Assembly: GCA_018056955.1 (NCBI GenBank)
Contig: JAGPEQ010000003.1
Span: 14,068 to 78,067, forward strand
Reading direction: 5' to 3'
Source of the DNA: Bacteroidales bacterium
GTDB taxonomy: Bacteria; Bacteroidota; Bacteroidia; Bacteroidales; Tenuifilaceae
Length of the DNA: 64,000 nt
The notes beneath the pieces are model-generated. The model ran no database searches and was not told the DNA's origin. It saw only the letters and a program-made list of their open reading frames with translations. The position numbers and the translations under genes are program-made. Position 1 is the first letter of the stretch, and each line of letters begins with the position of its first letter. Below are positions 50,007-59,530 of this stretch, one piece after another.

Positions 50007-50585
50007 CTATTCTGTTCGTAAAGATAACAATTTTGCAGCGTCCTCAAGCTGGCCATAAAACTCTTTGCCGTAAGCGCGGATTATAGCATCCTTAAGGAAC
50101 CTGTAAACAGGCAGGTCTATTTGCTCACCCAACTCACGTGCGGGAGCGCAAACATCCCACTGATGGTAGTTGATTGCAGTAAAGGTTGAGTATTCTTTAA
50201 CCCTAATTGGGTAAAGGTGGCACGATATAGGCTTACGGAAATCAACTATACCATTGTTCCATGCTTTTTCAATGGCACAGGTTGCTATACCATTTTCAAA
50301 TACAGTAAAAGCACATTCCTTGCCGTCAATGAGCGGGGTAACCAAATCGCCATCGCTATCGGTAAGGGCAACTCCTTGCTCCTGAACGGTAGCAATACCC
50401 TGGGGTGTCATGTAGGGTTTAACCTTATCGAGGATTTGCTCAAGGGTAAGAGCCTCGTTGGGTGTTAAGGGTGCTCCTGAGTCGCCGTGAACACAGCATT
50501 TCCCCAAACAACGCGGCAGGTTGCAGCAAAACCGTTGTTCCAGGATCTCGCTGCTTACCACCTTGTTGTCTATTTCTATCATCAT
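50007..50585 (-). CDS. DUF3109 family cysteine-rich protein
   Basis: 192 residues. The N-terminal part has CCNLPRCLGKCCVHGDSGAP, and later ECAFTVFENGIATCAIEKAW and KPISCHLYPIRVKEY, the cysteine pattern of DUF3109, which is related to YkgJ-type metal- or iron-sulfur-binding proteins. Function unknown; the family is widely conserved in Bacteroidota, usually beside core metabolic genes. Here it lies between gpmI (12 bases) and the M20 peptidase gene (21 bases). Confidence 0.88.
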   Translation of the reverse strand: MMIEIDNKVVSSEILEQRFCCNLPRCLGKCCVHGDSGAPLTPNEALTLEQILDKVKPYMTPQGIATVQEQGVALTDSDGDLVTPLIDGKECAFTVFENGIATCAIEKAWNNGIVDFRKPISCHLYPIRVKEYSTFTAINYHQWDVCAPARELGEQIDLPVYRFLKDAIIRAYGKEFYGQLEDAAKLLSLRTE

Positions 50586-50597
50586 TTACCTAACTTT

Positions 50598-52121
50598 TTA
50601 CTGGCAGAGAACCGTTCCGGTCATTTCCTGGGGTATTGGCAGGCCCATCATGGTAAGGATAGTTGGAGCTACGTCGGCCAGAATACCATTATCTACCTTT
50701 TTGAACCTGTCGGAAACCAGGATGATGGGAACAGGGTTAAGTGAGTGTGCTGTATTAGGTGAGCCATCGGGGTTTAAGGCATAATCGGCATTGCCATGGT
50801 CTGCAATGATTACCACCTCGTAACCGTTAGCGGTTGCGGCATCAACCACCTCACCAACACATGCATCAACTGTTTGAACTGCCTTTTGAATGGCGGTGTA
50901 AACACCGGTGTGCCCTACCATGTCGCCATTGGCAAAGTTAAGGCAGATAAAGTCGTGTGTTTTCTTGTGGAGTTCGGTAACAATGGCATCTTTTACCAGG
51001 GGCGCGCTCATCTCGGGTTGTAGGTCGTATGTGGCTACCTTGGGCGAGGGGATAAGAATGCGACTTTCGCCAGGGAACTCTTGCTCCCTACCACCCGAAA
51101 AGAAAAAGGTTACATGGGCATACTTTTCGGTTTCGGCAATACGCAGTTGCTTCAGGTTTTGATTGCTAACCACCTCGCCAAGGGTGTTCAGTAGGTTATC
51201 CTTTTCGTAAATAACATTAACATTCTTGAACGTGTCGTCGTAGCGGGTCATGGTAACGTAATGCAGTGGCATGGTTTGCATACCAAACTCGGGCATATCC
51301 TTTTGGGTAAGCACAATGGTTATTTCACGGAGTCGGTCGGTGCGGAAATTGAAGCAGATTACCACATCGCCTTCACGGATAAGGCCAACGGGCTTACCTT
51401 CAGCATCAACCCGCACTATGGGCTTGATGAACTCATCCGTTACACCCTCGGCGTAGGACTCTTCAATTGCCCTAACTATATCGGTGGTGGGTTTACCCTT
51501 ACCATGAACCATCAGGTCGTAACCCTCCTTTACGCGTTCCCAACGCTTATCACGGTCCATGGTGTAGTACCTACCAACCAACGATGCAATAACGCCATTA
51601 CTTGATTTTAGGTGATCTTCAAGGCTTTTCACAAAGCCAAGACCGCTTTGTGGATCGGTATCGCGACCATCGGTAAGGGCATGTATGTAAACCTTACTTA
51701 ATCCGTATTCCTTGGTAATGTCGCATAGCTTATACAGATGCTTGTCCAGCGAGTGAACGCCACCATCGGAAACCAATCCTATAAAGTGAACAGCCTTGTT
51801 ATTCTGCTTGGCATATTGTAGCGCATTAACCAGAACTGGCATTTGGGCCAATTTACCCTCCTTGATATCTTTATTGATGCGAACCAAATCCTGGTAAACA
51901 ATTCGTCCGGCGCCTATGTTGAGGTGTCCCACCTCGGAATTTCCCATTTGACCATCGGGCAATCCAACATTCTCCCCGCTGGTTAGTAGCTGAGCGTTAG
52001 GGTATTTACTGGTGAGCCTATCGATGTTAGGTGTTGGAGTGCTATAAATTACATCCGATTTGTCTTTGTTCCCAATTCCCCATCCATCGAGAATCATTAA
52101 AAGGACTTTACTTTTAATCAT
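50598..52121 (-). CDS. gpmI: 2,3-bisphosphoglycerate-independent phosphoglycerate mutase
   Basis: 507 residues. It interconverts 3- and 2-phosphoglycerate in glycolysis and needs two manganese ions. The alkaline-phosphatase-like metal site starts [12 protein letters not shown]; the phosphorylated Ser is in [15 protein letters not shown] near residue 63. The C-terminus gives the remaining ligands in [11 protein letters not shown] and [10 protein letters not shown]. Normal length. The first gene of a likely operon with DUF3109 and the M20 peptidase. Confidence 0.97.
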   Translation of the reverse strand: MIKSKVLLMILDGWGIGNKDKSDVIYSTPTPNIDRLTSKYPNAQLLTSGENVGLPDGQMGNSEVGHLNIGAGRIVYQDLVRINKDIKEGKLAQMPVLVNALQYAKQNNKAVHFIGLVSDGGVHSLDKHLYKLCDITKEYGLSKVYIHALTDGRDTDPQSGLGFVKSLEDHLKSSNGVIASLVGRYYTMDRDKRWERVKEGYDLMVHGKGKPTTDIVRAIEESYAEGVTDEFIKPIVRVDAEGKPVGLIREGDVVICFNFRTDRLREITIVLTQKDMPEFGMQTMPLHYVTMTRYDDTFKNVNVIYEKDNLLNTLGEVVSNQNLKQLRIAETEKYAHVTFFFSGGREQEFPGESRILIPSPKVATYDLQPEMSAPLVKDAIVTELHKKTHDFICLNFANGDMVGHTGVYTAIQKAVQTVDACVGEVVDAATANGYEVVIIADHGNADYALNPDGSPNTAHSLNPVPIILVSDRFKKVDNGILADVAPTILTMMGLPIPQEMTGTVLCQ

Positions 52122-52213
52122 ACTATAGTGTGCTGTTAAAAGGTTAAAAACTTTCTGAAAATTCCTTATTCAAAAAACGTTTACAAGTTCAAGTTTGTTT
52201 ACTGAGTGGAGCA

Positions 52214-52221
52214 CAAATTTA
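52214..52221 (-). promoter_or_regulatory. -7 promoter element of gpmI
   Basis: Minus-strand TAAATTTG matches the -7 consensus, 93 bases upstream of the start codon. No -33 TTTG at the usual spacing. The rest of 52122-52398 shows nothing clear. Confidence 0.4.
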
Positions 52222-52398
52222 CTCTTTTTTGGCGATATTGACCCGTGGTGAAAGGTTAACAAGTGTTGTAATTCCGAAATCGATTTCTGAATTCAAGTAA
52301 CTAATAAACAAATGTTTATATATTGATACTTGTTTGCGATTTTTAATATTTAGATTTAATTTCATAACTTTCTGTGCTAATTCATTAATGAAGGATAG

Positions 52399-55284
52399 AT
52401 GAGAAAGCTGATATTCATCGCTTTTGCGATTTTTGCAACAAATGCTTTTTCTCAGATCAATACTGCAGGGTTACCCATCATAAAGCATTACCCCAAATCG
52501 GTATATGGCGCAGGAACCCAAAACTGGTCTATTTGCCAGGATAGTCGTGGATTTTTATATTTTGCCAACAACAACGGGTTGCTCCGTTACGATGGCAATA
52601 GCTGGGATTTATTCCCATTGCCTAATAACCAGCTAGTCCGATCTGTTTACTGTAGCGGCGATACAATTTTTGTGGGGGCCTTTGAGGAGATAGGCTACTT
52701 TGTATATAACCGTCAGGCCGATATGGTTTATCACTCATTAATCAGCCTAGTCCCTAAAACCGATGTAAATTTTGATGAGGCTTGGCGGATATTTAAGATC
52801 GGTCCAAAATACATTTTTCAAACTTTTAGCCACATTCTAGAATACAGCAAAGGGGAAATGCGCGTCTTTAGAGCCCCTGAACTGCTTCAGTTCTCGTTTG
52901 TGATGCGGGGCAACTACTACGTGCAGGGTAAGGAGGGAAATATTTACCGTTACCAGAATGGTAGCTTTGATAGATTTAACGATAACGGTATTTTCAACGG
53001 AAAGCAAATTTGGGCATGCTTCGAAATATCGGGCGGTAAAACCTTGCTTGCTACCATAAACCACGGCGTTTGGATTTTCGATGGAATTACCTTTACACCC
53101 TGGAAAGGGCAGGTTAACGATTTGCTTAAAGCGTACCAGGTGTTTTCGGCATCGAGGGTAAGTGGTGGTTACATAGCCTTTGGTACCATTCAGAACGGGT
53201 TAATCATTACCGACGATCAGGGAAATCTGGTTAAGTTTATTAATAAATCAACCGGGTTACAGAATAATACCATTTTAAGCACTTTTGTTGATAATGCCAA
53301 TAATCTTTGGTTGGGTTTAGATAACGGGATCGACTACATTGAGCTTAACTCACCCCTCAGCTTTATTGGTGAGGGGTTAGGGCTTGAAGGGGCTGTGTAT
53401 GCCACAAAAATTTTTGATGGGAAAATATTTGTAGGTACCAACCAGGGGCTTTACGTGGCCTCATGGCCTATTGGCGTTTTTGTAGATGGCACCAAGCCTT
53501 TCAGGATGGTTCCTTTAACCAAAGGACAGGTATGGTCGCTTTTTGAGAGCGATGGCAAGCTCTACTGTGGCCATAACTTTGGTACTTTTATTATTGATAA
53601 GGGGTTGAATGTTAGGCTGATTTCACCCGAGGAGGGCTCGTGGATGTTTTTACCCATTCGTAGCGTTCCTGACCTTATGATTGTTGGTAAGTATAAGGGC
53701 CTTCATCTGTACTCAAAAGCTAATGGTGAATGGAGGTACCTTAAAAAGATTGCAGGATTCAACGAGTCGTCAAGGTTGTTGGTTGAGGATGATAACGAGA
53801 GTATTTGGATGGCCCACGGCTATAAAGGTATTTTTAAGTTGATGCTTAACCAAAGCAAGGATAGCATTAGGTTTTCAACCCTTTACGATAATACAAGGGG
53901 GTTTCCGGGTAAGTTTGCCATAAATGTTGAAAAGATTGGAAATCAGGTTGTATTCCTTACCTCACAAGGTGTGTATAGGTATAACTCCCTTACCGATAAT
54001 ATGGAGCCATACCAGGAGCTGAATCAGATTATTGGTGATGCTACAGGCGTTCGGCGTATGGTTGAGGATGAAAAAGGAAATATATGGATATTAAAGTCAA
54101 ATGGTCTTCTAAAGTTAGTCCGCGAAGCAGATGGAGCTAAAAGGGTTTATCAAACCCCCGTTAGCCGATTTGGCGCGAACCTCGTAGCTTCGTTTGAAAA
54201 TATCTATGTTTACAATCATAGTAATATATTCATTGGTACTGAAAATGGGTTGGTGTATTACAACAGCCTTTATAATCCTGAACTGCAAAAAAACGAGTTG
54301 TATTGTGCTGTAAAAAGTATCAGCTCAACTGGTAAGCATGAAAGTGTGATTTTCAACGATTATGCTGTAACAGGCAATGGAGGGTTGTATATTCCATTCA
54401 ACCAAAATTCAATTCGGGTTACAGCGGCTGCCCCTGTTTACAATGCAGGCGAAATTACATTTAGCTTTTTGCTTAAGGGCTACGATAACGATTGGAGTCC
54501 GTGGCAGCGTGATAACGCTAAGGATTTTAGCCAAATTCCCTATGGTGAGTACAACCTAATGGTTCGTGTACGCGATGCAATGGGCAGAATATCTGAACCC
54601 ACTGTTGTGCATATTCAGGTTGGTCTGCCCTGGTACTTTACCTGGTATGCTTTTATTCTTTACTTGGTACTTTTGGTAGCTGCCTTTTATACGCTTCGCA
54701 TTCTTGTTCGGAGGAAGGTTCAACGTGCCACTGCAAGGGTAAAAGAGCAAAAGAATTTGGAGCTAAAAGTAAAGGAGGAGGAGCATAAGCGTCAAGTGCT
54801 TGAGGCGGAACGGGAGATCATAAGGCTTAAAACAGAGAATCTTCAGGTACAGATTGAACACAAAAATCGTGAACTAGCCGCAACTGCAATGCAAATTGCG
54901 CACAAGAACGACTTCCTTAACAGGCTAAGGTTGAGGCTTGAAGTGATTGCTAAATCAATTAACCCTGTTTCTCAGAAAGAAGTGCTCGACCTCATCCGAA
55001 ATATTGACAACGACTTGAAGATGGACAAGGAATGGCAGCGCTTTGAGCACCATTTCGATGAGGTTCATAGCGGGTTTATTAAGAAGCTTAAGGAGATGTA
55101 TCCGGAGCTAACACCCAGCGAACTTAGGTTGTGTGCTTACCTTCGCCTTAACATGACCACAAAGGATATTGCCCAGATACTTAATATTAGCGTTCGCGGG
55201 GTGGAAATAAGCCGATACAGGCTACGGAAAAAGCTCAAAATTGAAAGCGATACAAACCTGGTTGATTTTATGCTGAACCTGTAA
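52399..55284 (+). CDS. Propeller-type sensor with LuxR output (PUL regulator)
   Basis: 961 residues. A signal peptide (ends near TNAFSQ) is followed by a large periplasmic sensor of two-component-regulator propeller repeats (about 40-640) and a Y_Y_Y domain (about 665-745), then one membrane segment near residue 755. The cytosolic part has a coiled coil (about 775-840) and a LuxR-type helix-turn-helix at the end (TPSELRLCAYLRLNMTTKDI, ISVRGVEISRYRLRKKL). The usual kinase and receiver modules of hybrid two-component PUL sensors are missing, so the signal must pass straight to the DNA-binding domain. Convergent to the GH16 gene; the likely regulator of the locus to its right. Confidence 0.88.
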   Translation: MRKLIFIAFAIFATNAFSQINTAGLPIIKHYPKSVYGAGTQNWSICQDSRGFLYFANNNGLLRYDGNSWDLFPLPNNQLVRSVYCSGDTIFVGAFEEIGYFVYNRQADMVYHSLISLVPKTDVNFDEAWRIFKIGPKYIFQTFSHILEYSKGEMRVFRAPELLQFSFVMRGNYYVQGKEGNIYRYQNGSFDRFNDNGIFNGKQIWACFEISGGKTLLATINHGVWIFDGITFTPWKGQVNDLLKAYQVFSASRVSGGYIAFGTIQNGLIITDDQGNLVKFINKSTGLQNNTILSTFVDNANNLWLGLDNGIDYIELNSPLSFIGEGLGLEGAVYATKIFDGKIFVGTNQGLYVASWPIGVFVDGTKPFRMVPLTKGQVWSLFESDGKLYCGHNFGTFIIDKGLNVRLISPEEGSWMFLPIRSVPDLMIVGKYKGLHLYSKANGEWRYLKKIAGFNESSRLLVEDDNESIWMAHGYKGIFKLMLNQSKDSIRFSTLYDNTRGFPGKFAINVEKIGNQVVFLTSQGVYRYNSLTDNMEPYQELNQIIGDATGVRRMVEDEKGNIWILKSNGLLKLVREADGAKRVYQTPVSRFGANLVASFENIYVYNHSNIFIGTENGLVYYNSLYNPELQKNELYCAVKSISSTGKHESVIFNDYAVTGNGGLYIPFNQNSIRVTAAAPVYNAGEITFSFLLKGYDNDWSPWQRDNAKDFSQIPYGEYNLMVRVRDAMGRISEPTVVHIQVGLPWYFTWYAFILYLVLLVAAFYTLRILVRRKVQRATARVKEQKNLELKVKEEEHKRQVLEAEREIIRLKTENLQVQIEHKNRELAATAMQIAHKNDFLNRLRLRLEVIAKSINPVSQKEVLDLIRNIDNDLKMDKEWQRFEHHFDEVHSGFIKKLKEMYPELTPSELRLCAYLRLNMTTKDIAQILNISVRGVEISRYRLRKKLKIESDTNLVDFMLNL

Positions 55285-55286
55285 GG

Positions 55287-57107
55287 CTAAAGCTTAATAA
55301 AACTGCCAGTTTGTAGCAAGTTTGTATGTGTAATTATTCTTACGCTGTAAAACCCATTTGGAAGGTCTGAGATATTAATTTGACCATCACTATTTTCAAT
55401 GATTTCTTTTACAAGAACACCTGCAATGTTAATTACTTGAATTTTTACATTTCCCTTTAAAGCGCTTGAGTTGATTTTAATATAGGTTGATGCAGGATTT
55501 GGGTAAATGTCAAATCTGCTTATTTTATTCTCACTTGGTGAGAAGATGGTTAGCAGTGTATTGCTCAAAACAACATCTGAAATCCACAATGAATCAGATG
55601 CGGCTTTGCCGTAAACGCCATAATTTACATAAAATCGAACACCTGCAATTTGATGGTAGTTTACTTGCTTTCCATATTCAGGAGTGTTCGACCCCCAGTT
55701 GTTGTTAAAGTCGAATGAGTAGTAGTGGAATACACCATGGGGTTCAACGGGGTAAAAGCGGAAAACAGGCGATACATCGGTTAGCCGGCCATCGGTGTCG
55801 AAAAGGTCGGCGCGCATTACTACCGATTTGCTTTGGTTGTAGGTCATCATCTCCACATTGAGGACTGTAAGGTTGCTCATGTCCACAGGGTTTTGAAATG
55901 TATAGGTGAAATACGGAAAGTCTTCAGGTTTAGTGATATTGTACTTAACCTTCAAAAGCGTATCGACAGCTGAAAGCGTGATGGTGTTGGGGCTGGTATT
56001 TAAACCAGCCCAACCAATAAGTCCATTTTCTTTTACGTTTAACAGGCTAAACCTATCGCCGGTTGGAATGACCGCTGTTTTTACTGTCTTGGTGTATGTT
56101 CCACCAGCTTGCGGGTGTGTAATTTCTACAGATACATCACCCTGCACATCTCCCCAGTTTACAACAATTGAGTTAGTTCCCTGACCGCTAACAATGGTTG
56201 CACCTGCAGGGACACTCCAGCTGAACGTTGCATCGGCAACATTCTGAATGCTGAATGTAACGCCCGTTTGGTTTGGAGAAACGTATTCGGGACCCGAAAC
56301 CTTCAAGGCCGATACATCGATGTATTGGTAAACCCGAACATAATCAACATACATTTTTTGTGGCCAAATGTTGGGGTCAACTCCTTGAGCGCCACCCCAG
56401 TTGCCGCCTACGGCAATGTTTAGAATAAGATGGAAAACCTGATCGAATGGCCAGGTTTTGTAATCCTTGTGCTCATTATCGAAGGTGAAGTACTTATTAT
56501 TATCAACATAGATGTCGATTTTTTCGGGGGTCCATTCAAGAGCGTAAAGATGGAAAGCGGTTTCGGCATCGGGTACCGAGATTGTTGCGGTTTTTTGAGT
56601 GCCAAGAACATGGTTGTAGGCTTCGGTGTGAATGCTTCCGTGCACTACCCCGGGGTCGTAGCCAACATATTCCATGATATCAATTTCACCACTCTTAGGC
56701 CAACTGCCATAAACCCAGTTGGTGGGTAGCATCCAAATGGCAGGCCATGTCCCAGTACCCGAAGGCAGTTTGGCGTAAGTTTCAACCCTACCGTAAAGCC
56801 AATCGCCTTTATAGCGGGTAACTAATCGGGCCGAGGTGTACTCGCTGCCCTCGTACTGTTCCTTTCTGGCCTCGATAACTAGGTTCCCATTCTCAACGCG
56901 AGCATTTTCAGTTCGTGCATTAGTGTAGTACTGTAGCTCATTGTTTCCCCAACCTCCTCCACCTACATCGTAACCCCATTTATCAGTGGCAGGCAATCCT
57001 GTGTAGTTAAACTCATCGTTCCATACCAGGACCTTAACCTGAGCAAGGCTTGTAAAGGGAACTACTAGTAGTAGTGCTATGATGCTATTGATAAACTTTC
57101 TGCTCAT
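55287..57107 (-). CDS. GH16 beta-glucanase (laminarinase-like) with T9SS sorting domain
   Basis: 606 residues. A signal peptide (to LAQ) is followed by the GH16 domain (about 25-270) with catalytic GEIDIMEYVG (two Glu and Asp) and the aromatic subsites WGNNELQYYTNARTEN and SGTGTWPAIWMLPTNW. Then comes an Ig/PKD-like domain (about 275-350), a carbohydrate-binding-type beta domain (about 355-510) and a C-terminal type IX secretion sorting domain (last about 80 residues; FDIYPNPASTYIKI). GH16 enzymes of this type cut beta-1,3- or mixed-linked glucans outside the cell. The last gene of the locus, 116 bases after GH3 and behind a hairpin. Confidence 0.92.
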   Translation of the reverse strand: MSRKFINSIIALLLVVPFTSLAQVKVLVWNDEFNYTGLPATDKWGYDVGGGGWGNNELQYYTNARTENARVENGNLVIEARKEQYEGSEYTSARLVTRYKGDWLYGRVETYAKLPSGTGTWPAIWMLPTNWVYGSWPKSGEIDIMEYVGYDPGVVHGSIHTEAYNHVLGTQKTATISVPDAETAFHLYALEWTPEKIDIYVDNNKYFTFDNEHKDYKTWPFDQVFHLILNIAVGGNWGGAQGVDPNIWPQKMYVDYVRVYQYIDVSALKVSGPEYVSPNQTGVTFSIQNVADATFSWSVPAGATIVSGQGTNSIVVNWGDVQGDVSVEITHPQAGGTYTKTVKTAVIPTGDRFSLLNVKENGLIGWAGLNTSPNTITLSAVDTLLKVKYNITKPEDFPYFTYTFQNPVDMSNLTVLNVEMMTYNQSKSVVMRADLFDTDGRLTDVSPVFRFYPVEPHGVFHYYSFDFNNNWGSNTPEYGKQVNYHQIAGVRFYVNYGVYGKAASDSLWISDVVLSNTLLTIFSPSENKISRFDIYPNPASTYIKINSSALKGNVKIQVINIAGVLVKEIIENSDGQINISDLPNGFYSVRIITHTNLLQTGSFIKL

Positions 57108-57128
57108 TCTTTTTTTTTGTTTTTAAGA

Positions 57129-57214
57129 AAAAGGCTTTCGGGAATTGTCCATCTCACCTAACCATACTTATACGAAAGAAAACTTTTTTTGGACAATTAA
57201 TCCGAAAGCCTTTT
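57129..57214 (-). terminator. Long-arm hairpin between the GH3 and GH16 genes
   Basis: AAAAGGCTTTCGG (57129-57141) with CCGAAAGCCTTTT (57202-57214) and, inside, AATTGTCCA (57143-57151) with TGGACAATT (57190-57198). About 22 pairs with a 38-base loop, followed on the minus strand by T residues. It resembles the recA hairpin at 957-1049 in having long arms and a long loop. Confidence 0.6.
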
Positions 57215-57222
57215 ACCCAAAG

Positions 57223-59469
57223 TTACTTCAACCTAAAGCTCAATTCTTGCAAGTCGCGGCTGTTGCCACCTACAAACACCTTGAAATCGCCGGGTTCAGC
57301 TTTAAATTCCATGGTGCGTGTATAAAAAGCCAGGTCGCTTGCGGTAAGTTTAAACATTACCTTTACGGTTTCTCCTTTTTTGATGAACACCTTCTCAAAA
57401 CCCTTTAGCTCCTTAACTGGTCGGGTAACAGATCCCACCATGTCGCGAATGTAGAGCTGTACAACCTCTTCACCATCGTAATTTCCGGTATTGGTCACAT
57501 CTACCCAAACTTTAAGGGTATCGGTCATGCCAATTTCATTGGTGCTAACACCAAAATTACTGTAATCGAAAGAGGTGTAGCTAAGTCCGTAGCCAAATGG
57601 GTAAAGCGGTGTATTTGGACTGTCAATATACTTTGAGGTGTACCTTTCGGTTTCTACCCTTGGTCTGCCGGTGTTTTTATGGTAATAGAATAATGGAATT
57701 TGTCCAACATTACGGGGGAAGGTTATTGGCAGTTTGCCCGATGGGTTGTAGTCGCCAAAAAGTACATCGGCAACGGCAGGACCTCCCATTGTGCCCGGGA
57801 ACCATGCTTCCAGAATAGCAGGAACTGCATTATCCATCCACTCAATGGTTAACGGACGACCATTCATGAGAACAACCACCATGGGTTTTTTAAGTTCATT
57901 GATTGCCAAAACCAGATCCTTTTGAACTCCAGGTAAATCGAGGAAAGCCCTGCTGAGCGCCTCGCCCGACATCATGGCCGCCTCGCCTACTACCAAAACA
58001 ACAGCATCGGCTTTGCGAGCTGTGGCTATTGCTTCGGTAAGTCCAGCTTTTGAATCGCCTGTAATATCGCAACCCTTTGCGTGAATTACCTTTGTGTTGG
58101 GTAATTTTTGACGAATACCGGTCAAAACCGATACAGCATCCTTGCCTTCACCCCTTGCTGACCAGGTTCCAATGATATCCTCGGTATTATCGGCTAATGG
58201 GCCAATAACTGCAACGGTGTTAAGTTTTTTGCTAAGTGGCAACACCCCATCGTTTTTTAGCAGAACCATCGATTTACGTGCAACCTCACGTGCAATCTCC
58301 AGGTGGCGAGGGTTAAGTATTAACTCTTTTTCCCGGATTGTATCGCAGTAGCGGTAAGGGTCATCAAACAGGCCAAGCATGAATTTAATGCGAAGAATAC
58401 GCCTTACGGCATCATCAATCTGCTTTTCGGTAATTTTGCCATCGGCAAGTAACTTCTTAAGCTGATGTATGTAGATATGACCCTCCATATCCATGTCTAT
58501 TCCGGCATTCATGGCTAGGTCGGCTGCTTGGTAGTCGTCAGCGGCAATCCCATGAACCAGCATCTCGCGTATTGAACCCCAATCCGAAACAATAAATCCA
58601 TTAAACTGCCATTCGTCCTTTAGGATATCCTTAACCATTTCCTTGTTACCAGTAACGGGTACCCCGTTTAGCTCGTTGAACGACGACATAAATGTTCCAA
58701 CACCAGCATCAATGGCAGCCTTGAATGGGGGTAGGTAAACTTCGTGCAGTGTTCTGTTTGAAATATCTACCGTATTGTAATCGCGGCCTCCCATTGCTGC
58801 TCCATAGGCTACAAAATGTTTGGCGCAAGCAACAATAGTTGATGGGTCAGCCAACGATGAGCCCTGAAAACCTTTTACCCGTGCTTTCGCCACAAGCGAA
58901 CCGTAGAAAGGATCCTCTCCGGCTCCTTCCATTACACGCCCCCAGCGTGGGTCACGGGCAATATCTACCATTGGTGCAAAAGTCCAGTGCTGCCCTGCAG
59001 CAGCAGCCTCTATGGCTGCAATACGTGCCGATTTTTCGATGGCATCTAAATCCCAACAGGCTGCCTCGCCCAGCGGAATGGGGAATATTGTTTTATAGCC
59101 ATGTATTACATCGTAGCCAAAAATGAGCGGGATACCCAAACGGCTTTCCTCTACAGCAATTTTTTGCACCTTATAGGTGTAGGCTGCGCCATTAACGTTG
59201 AGCATGCTTCCCACTTCACCTTTCCGAATAGCATCCTGGTATTCAGTGGCAAAGGTGATAGGGCCAGTGGTCTCTCCATTACCGGTTAGCTGGTTTAGCT
59301 GGCCTATCTTCTCGTCAATGGTCATAAGCTTTAGAACCGAGTCAACTTTCCGTTCAATTGCTGGATCGATAGATAGTTTGCCCCCCGAATGGTCCATTGT
59401 GGCTTTATTGCCACTACACGACCATGCTGCCAACGTTACAACTGCAATTATTAATTTCAATCTCATCAT
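57223..59469 (-). CDS. bglX: Beta-glucosidase, glycoside hydrolase family 3 (BglX type)
   Basis: 748 residues, a lipoprotein by its N-terminus (VVTLAAWSC). The GH3 N-terminal TIM-like domain has the catalytic nucleophile Asp in FIVSDWGSI near residue 300 and the substrate His in CAKHFVAYG; the C-terminal alpha/beta sandwich supplies the acid/base region, and a fibronectin type III domain ends the protein (TGNYDGEEVVQLYIRD). It removes glucose from short beta-glucans released by the GH16 enzyme in the periplasm. Second from last in the locus. Confidence 0.95.
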   Translation of the reverse strand: MMRLKLIIAVVTLAAWSCSGNKATMDHSGGKLSIDPAIERKVDSVLKLMTIDEKIGQLNQLTGNGETTGPITFATEYQDAIRKGEVGSMLNVNGAAYTYKVQKIAVEESRLGIPLIFGYDVIHGYKTIFPIPLGEAACWDLDAIEKSARIAAIEAAAAGQHWTFAPMVDIARDPRWGRVMEGAGEDPFYGSLVAKARVKGFQGSSLADPSTIVACAKHFVAYGAAMGGRDYNTVDISNRTLHEVYLPPFKAAIDAGVGTFMSSFNELNGVPVTGNKEMVKDILKDEWQFNGFIVSDWGSIREMLVHGIAADDYQAADLAMNAGIDMDMEGHIYIHQLKKLLADGKITEKQIDDAVRRILRIKFMLGLFDDPYRYCDTIREKELILNPRHLEIAREVARKSMVLLKNDGVLPLSKKLNTVAVIGPLADNTEDIIGTWSARGEGKDAVSVLTGIRQKLPNTKVIHAKGCDITGDSKAGLTEAIATARKADAVVLVVGEAAMMSGEALSRAFLDLPGVQKDLVLAINELKKPMVVVLMNGRPLTIEWMDNAVPAILEAWFPGTMGGPAVADVLFGDYNPSGKLPITFPRNVGQIPLFYYHKNTGRPRVETERYTSKYIDSPNTPLYPFGYGLSYTSFDYSNFGVSTNEIGMTDTLKVWVDVTNTGNYDGEEVVQLYIRDMVGSVTRPVKELKGFEKVFIKKGETVKVMFKLTASDLAFYTRTMEFKAEPGDFKVFVGGNSRDLQELSFRLK

Positions 59470-59489
59470 TTTCCGTTTTTCGGGTTTAA

Positions 59490-59518
59490 ACAGGGTAACC
59501 CGTTAAGGGTTACCCTGT
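59490..59518 (-). terminator. Intercistronic hairpin upstream of the GH3 gene
   Basis: ACAGGGTAACCC (59490-59501), loop GTTAA and GGGTTACCCTGT (59507-59518) form a perfect 12-bp stem between the PKD lipoprotein and GH3 genes. The minus strand has only TTT after it, so it may lower downstream expression or protect the mRNA rather than end it. Confidence 0.6.
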
Positions 59519-59530
59519 GAACAGAATAGT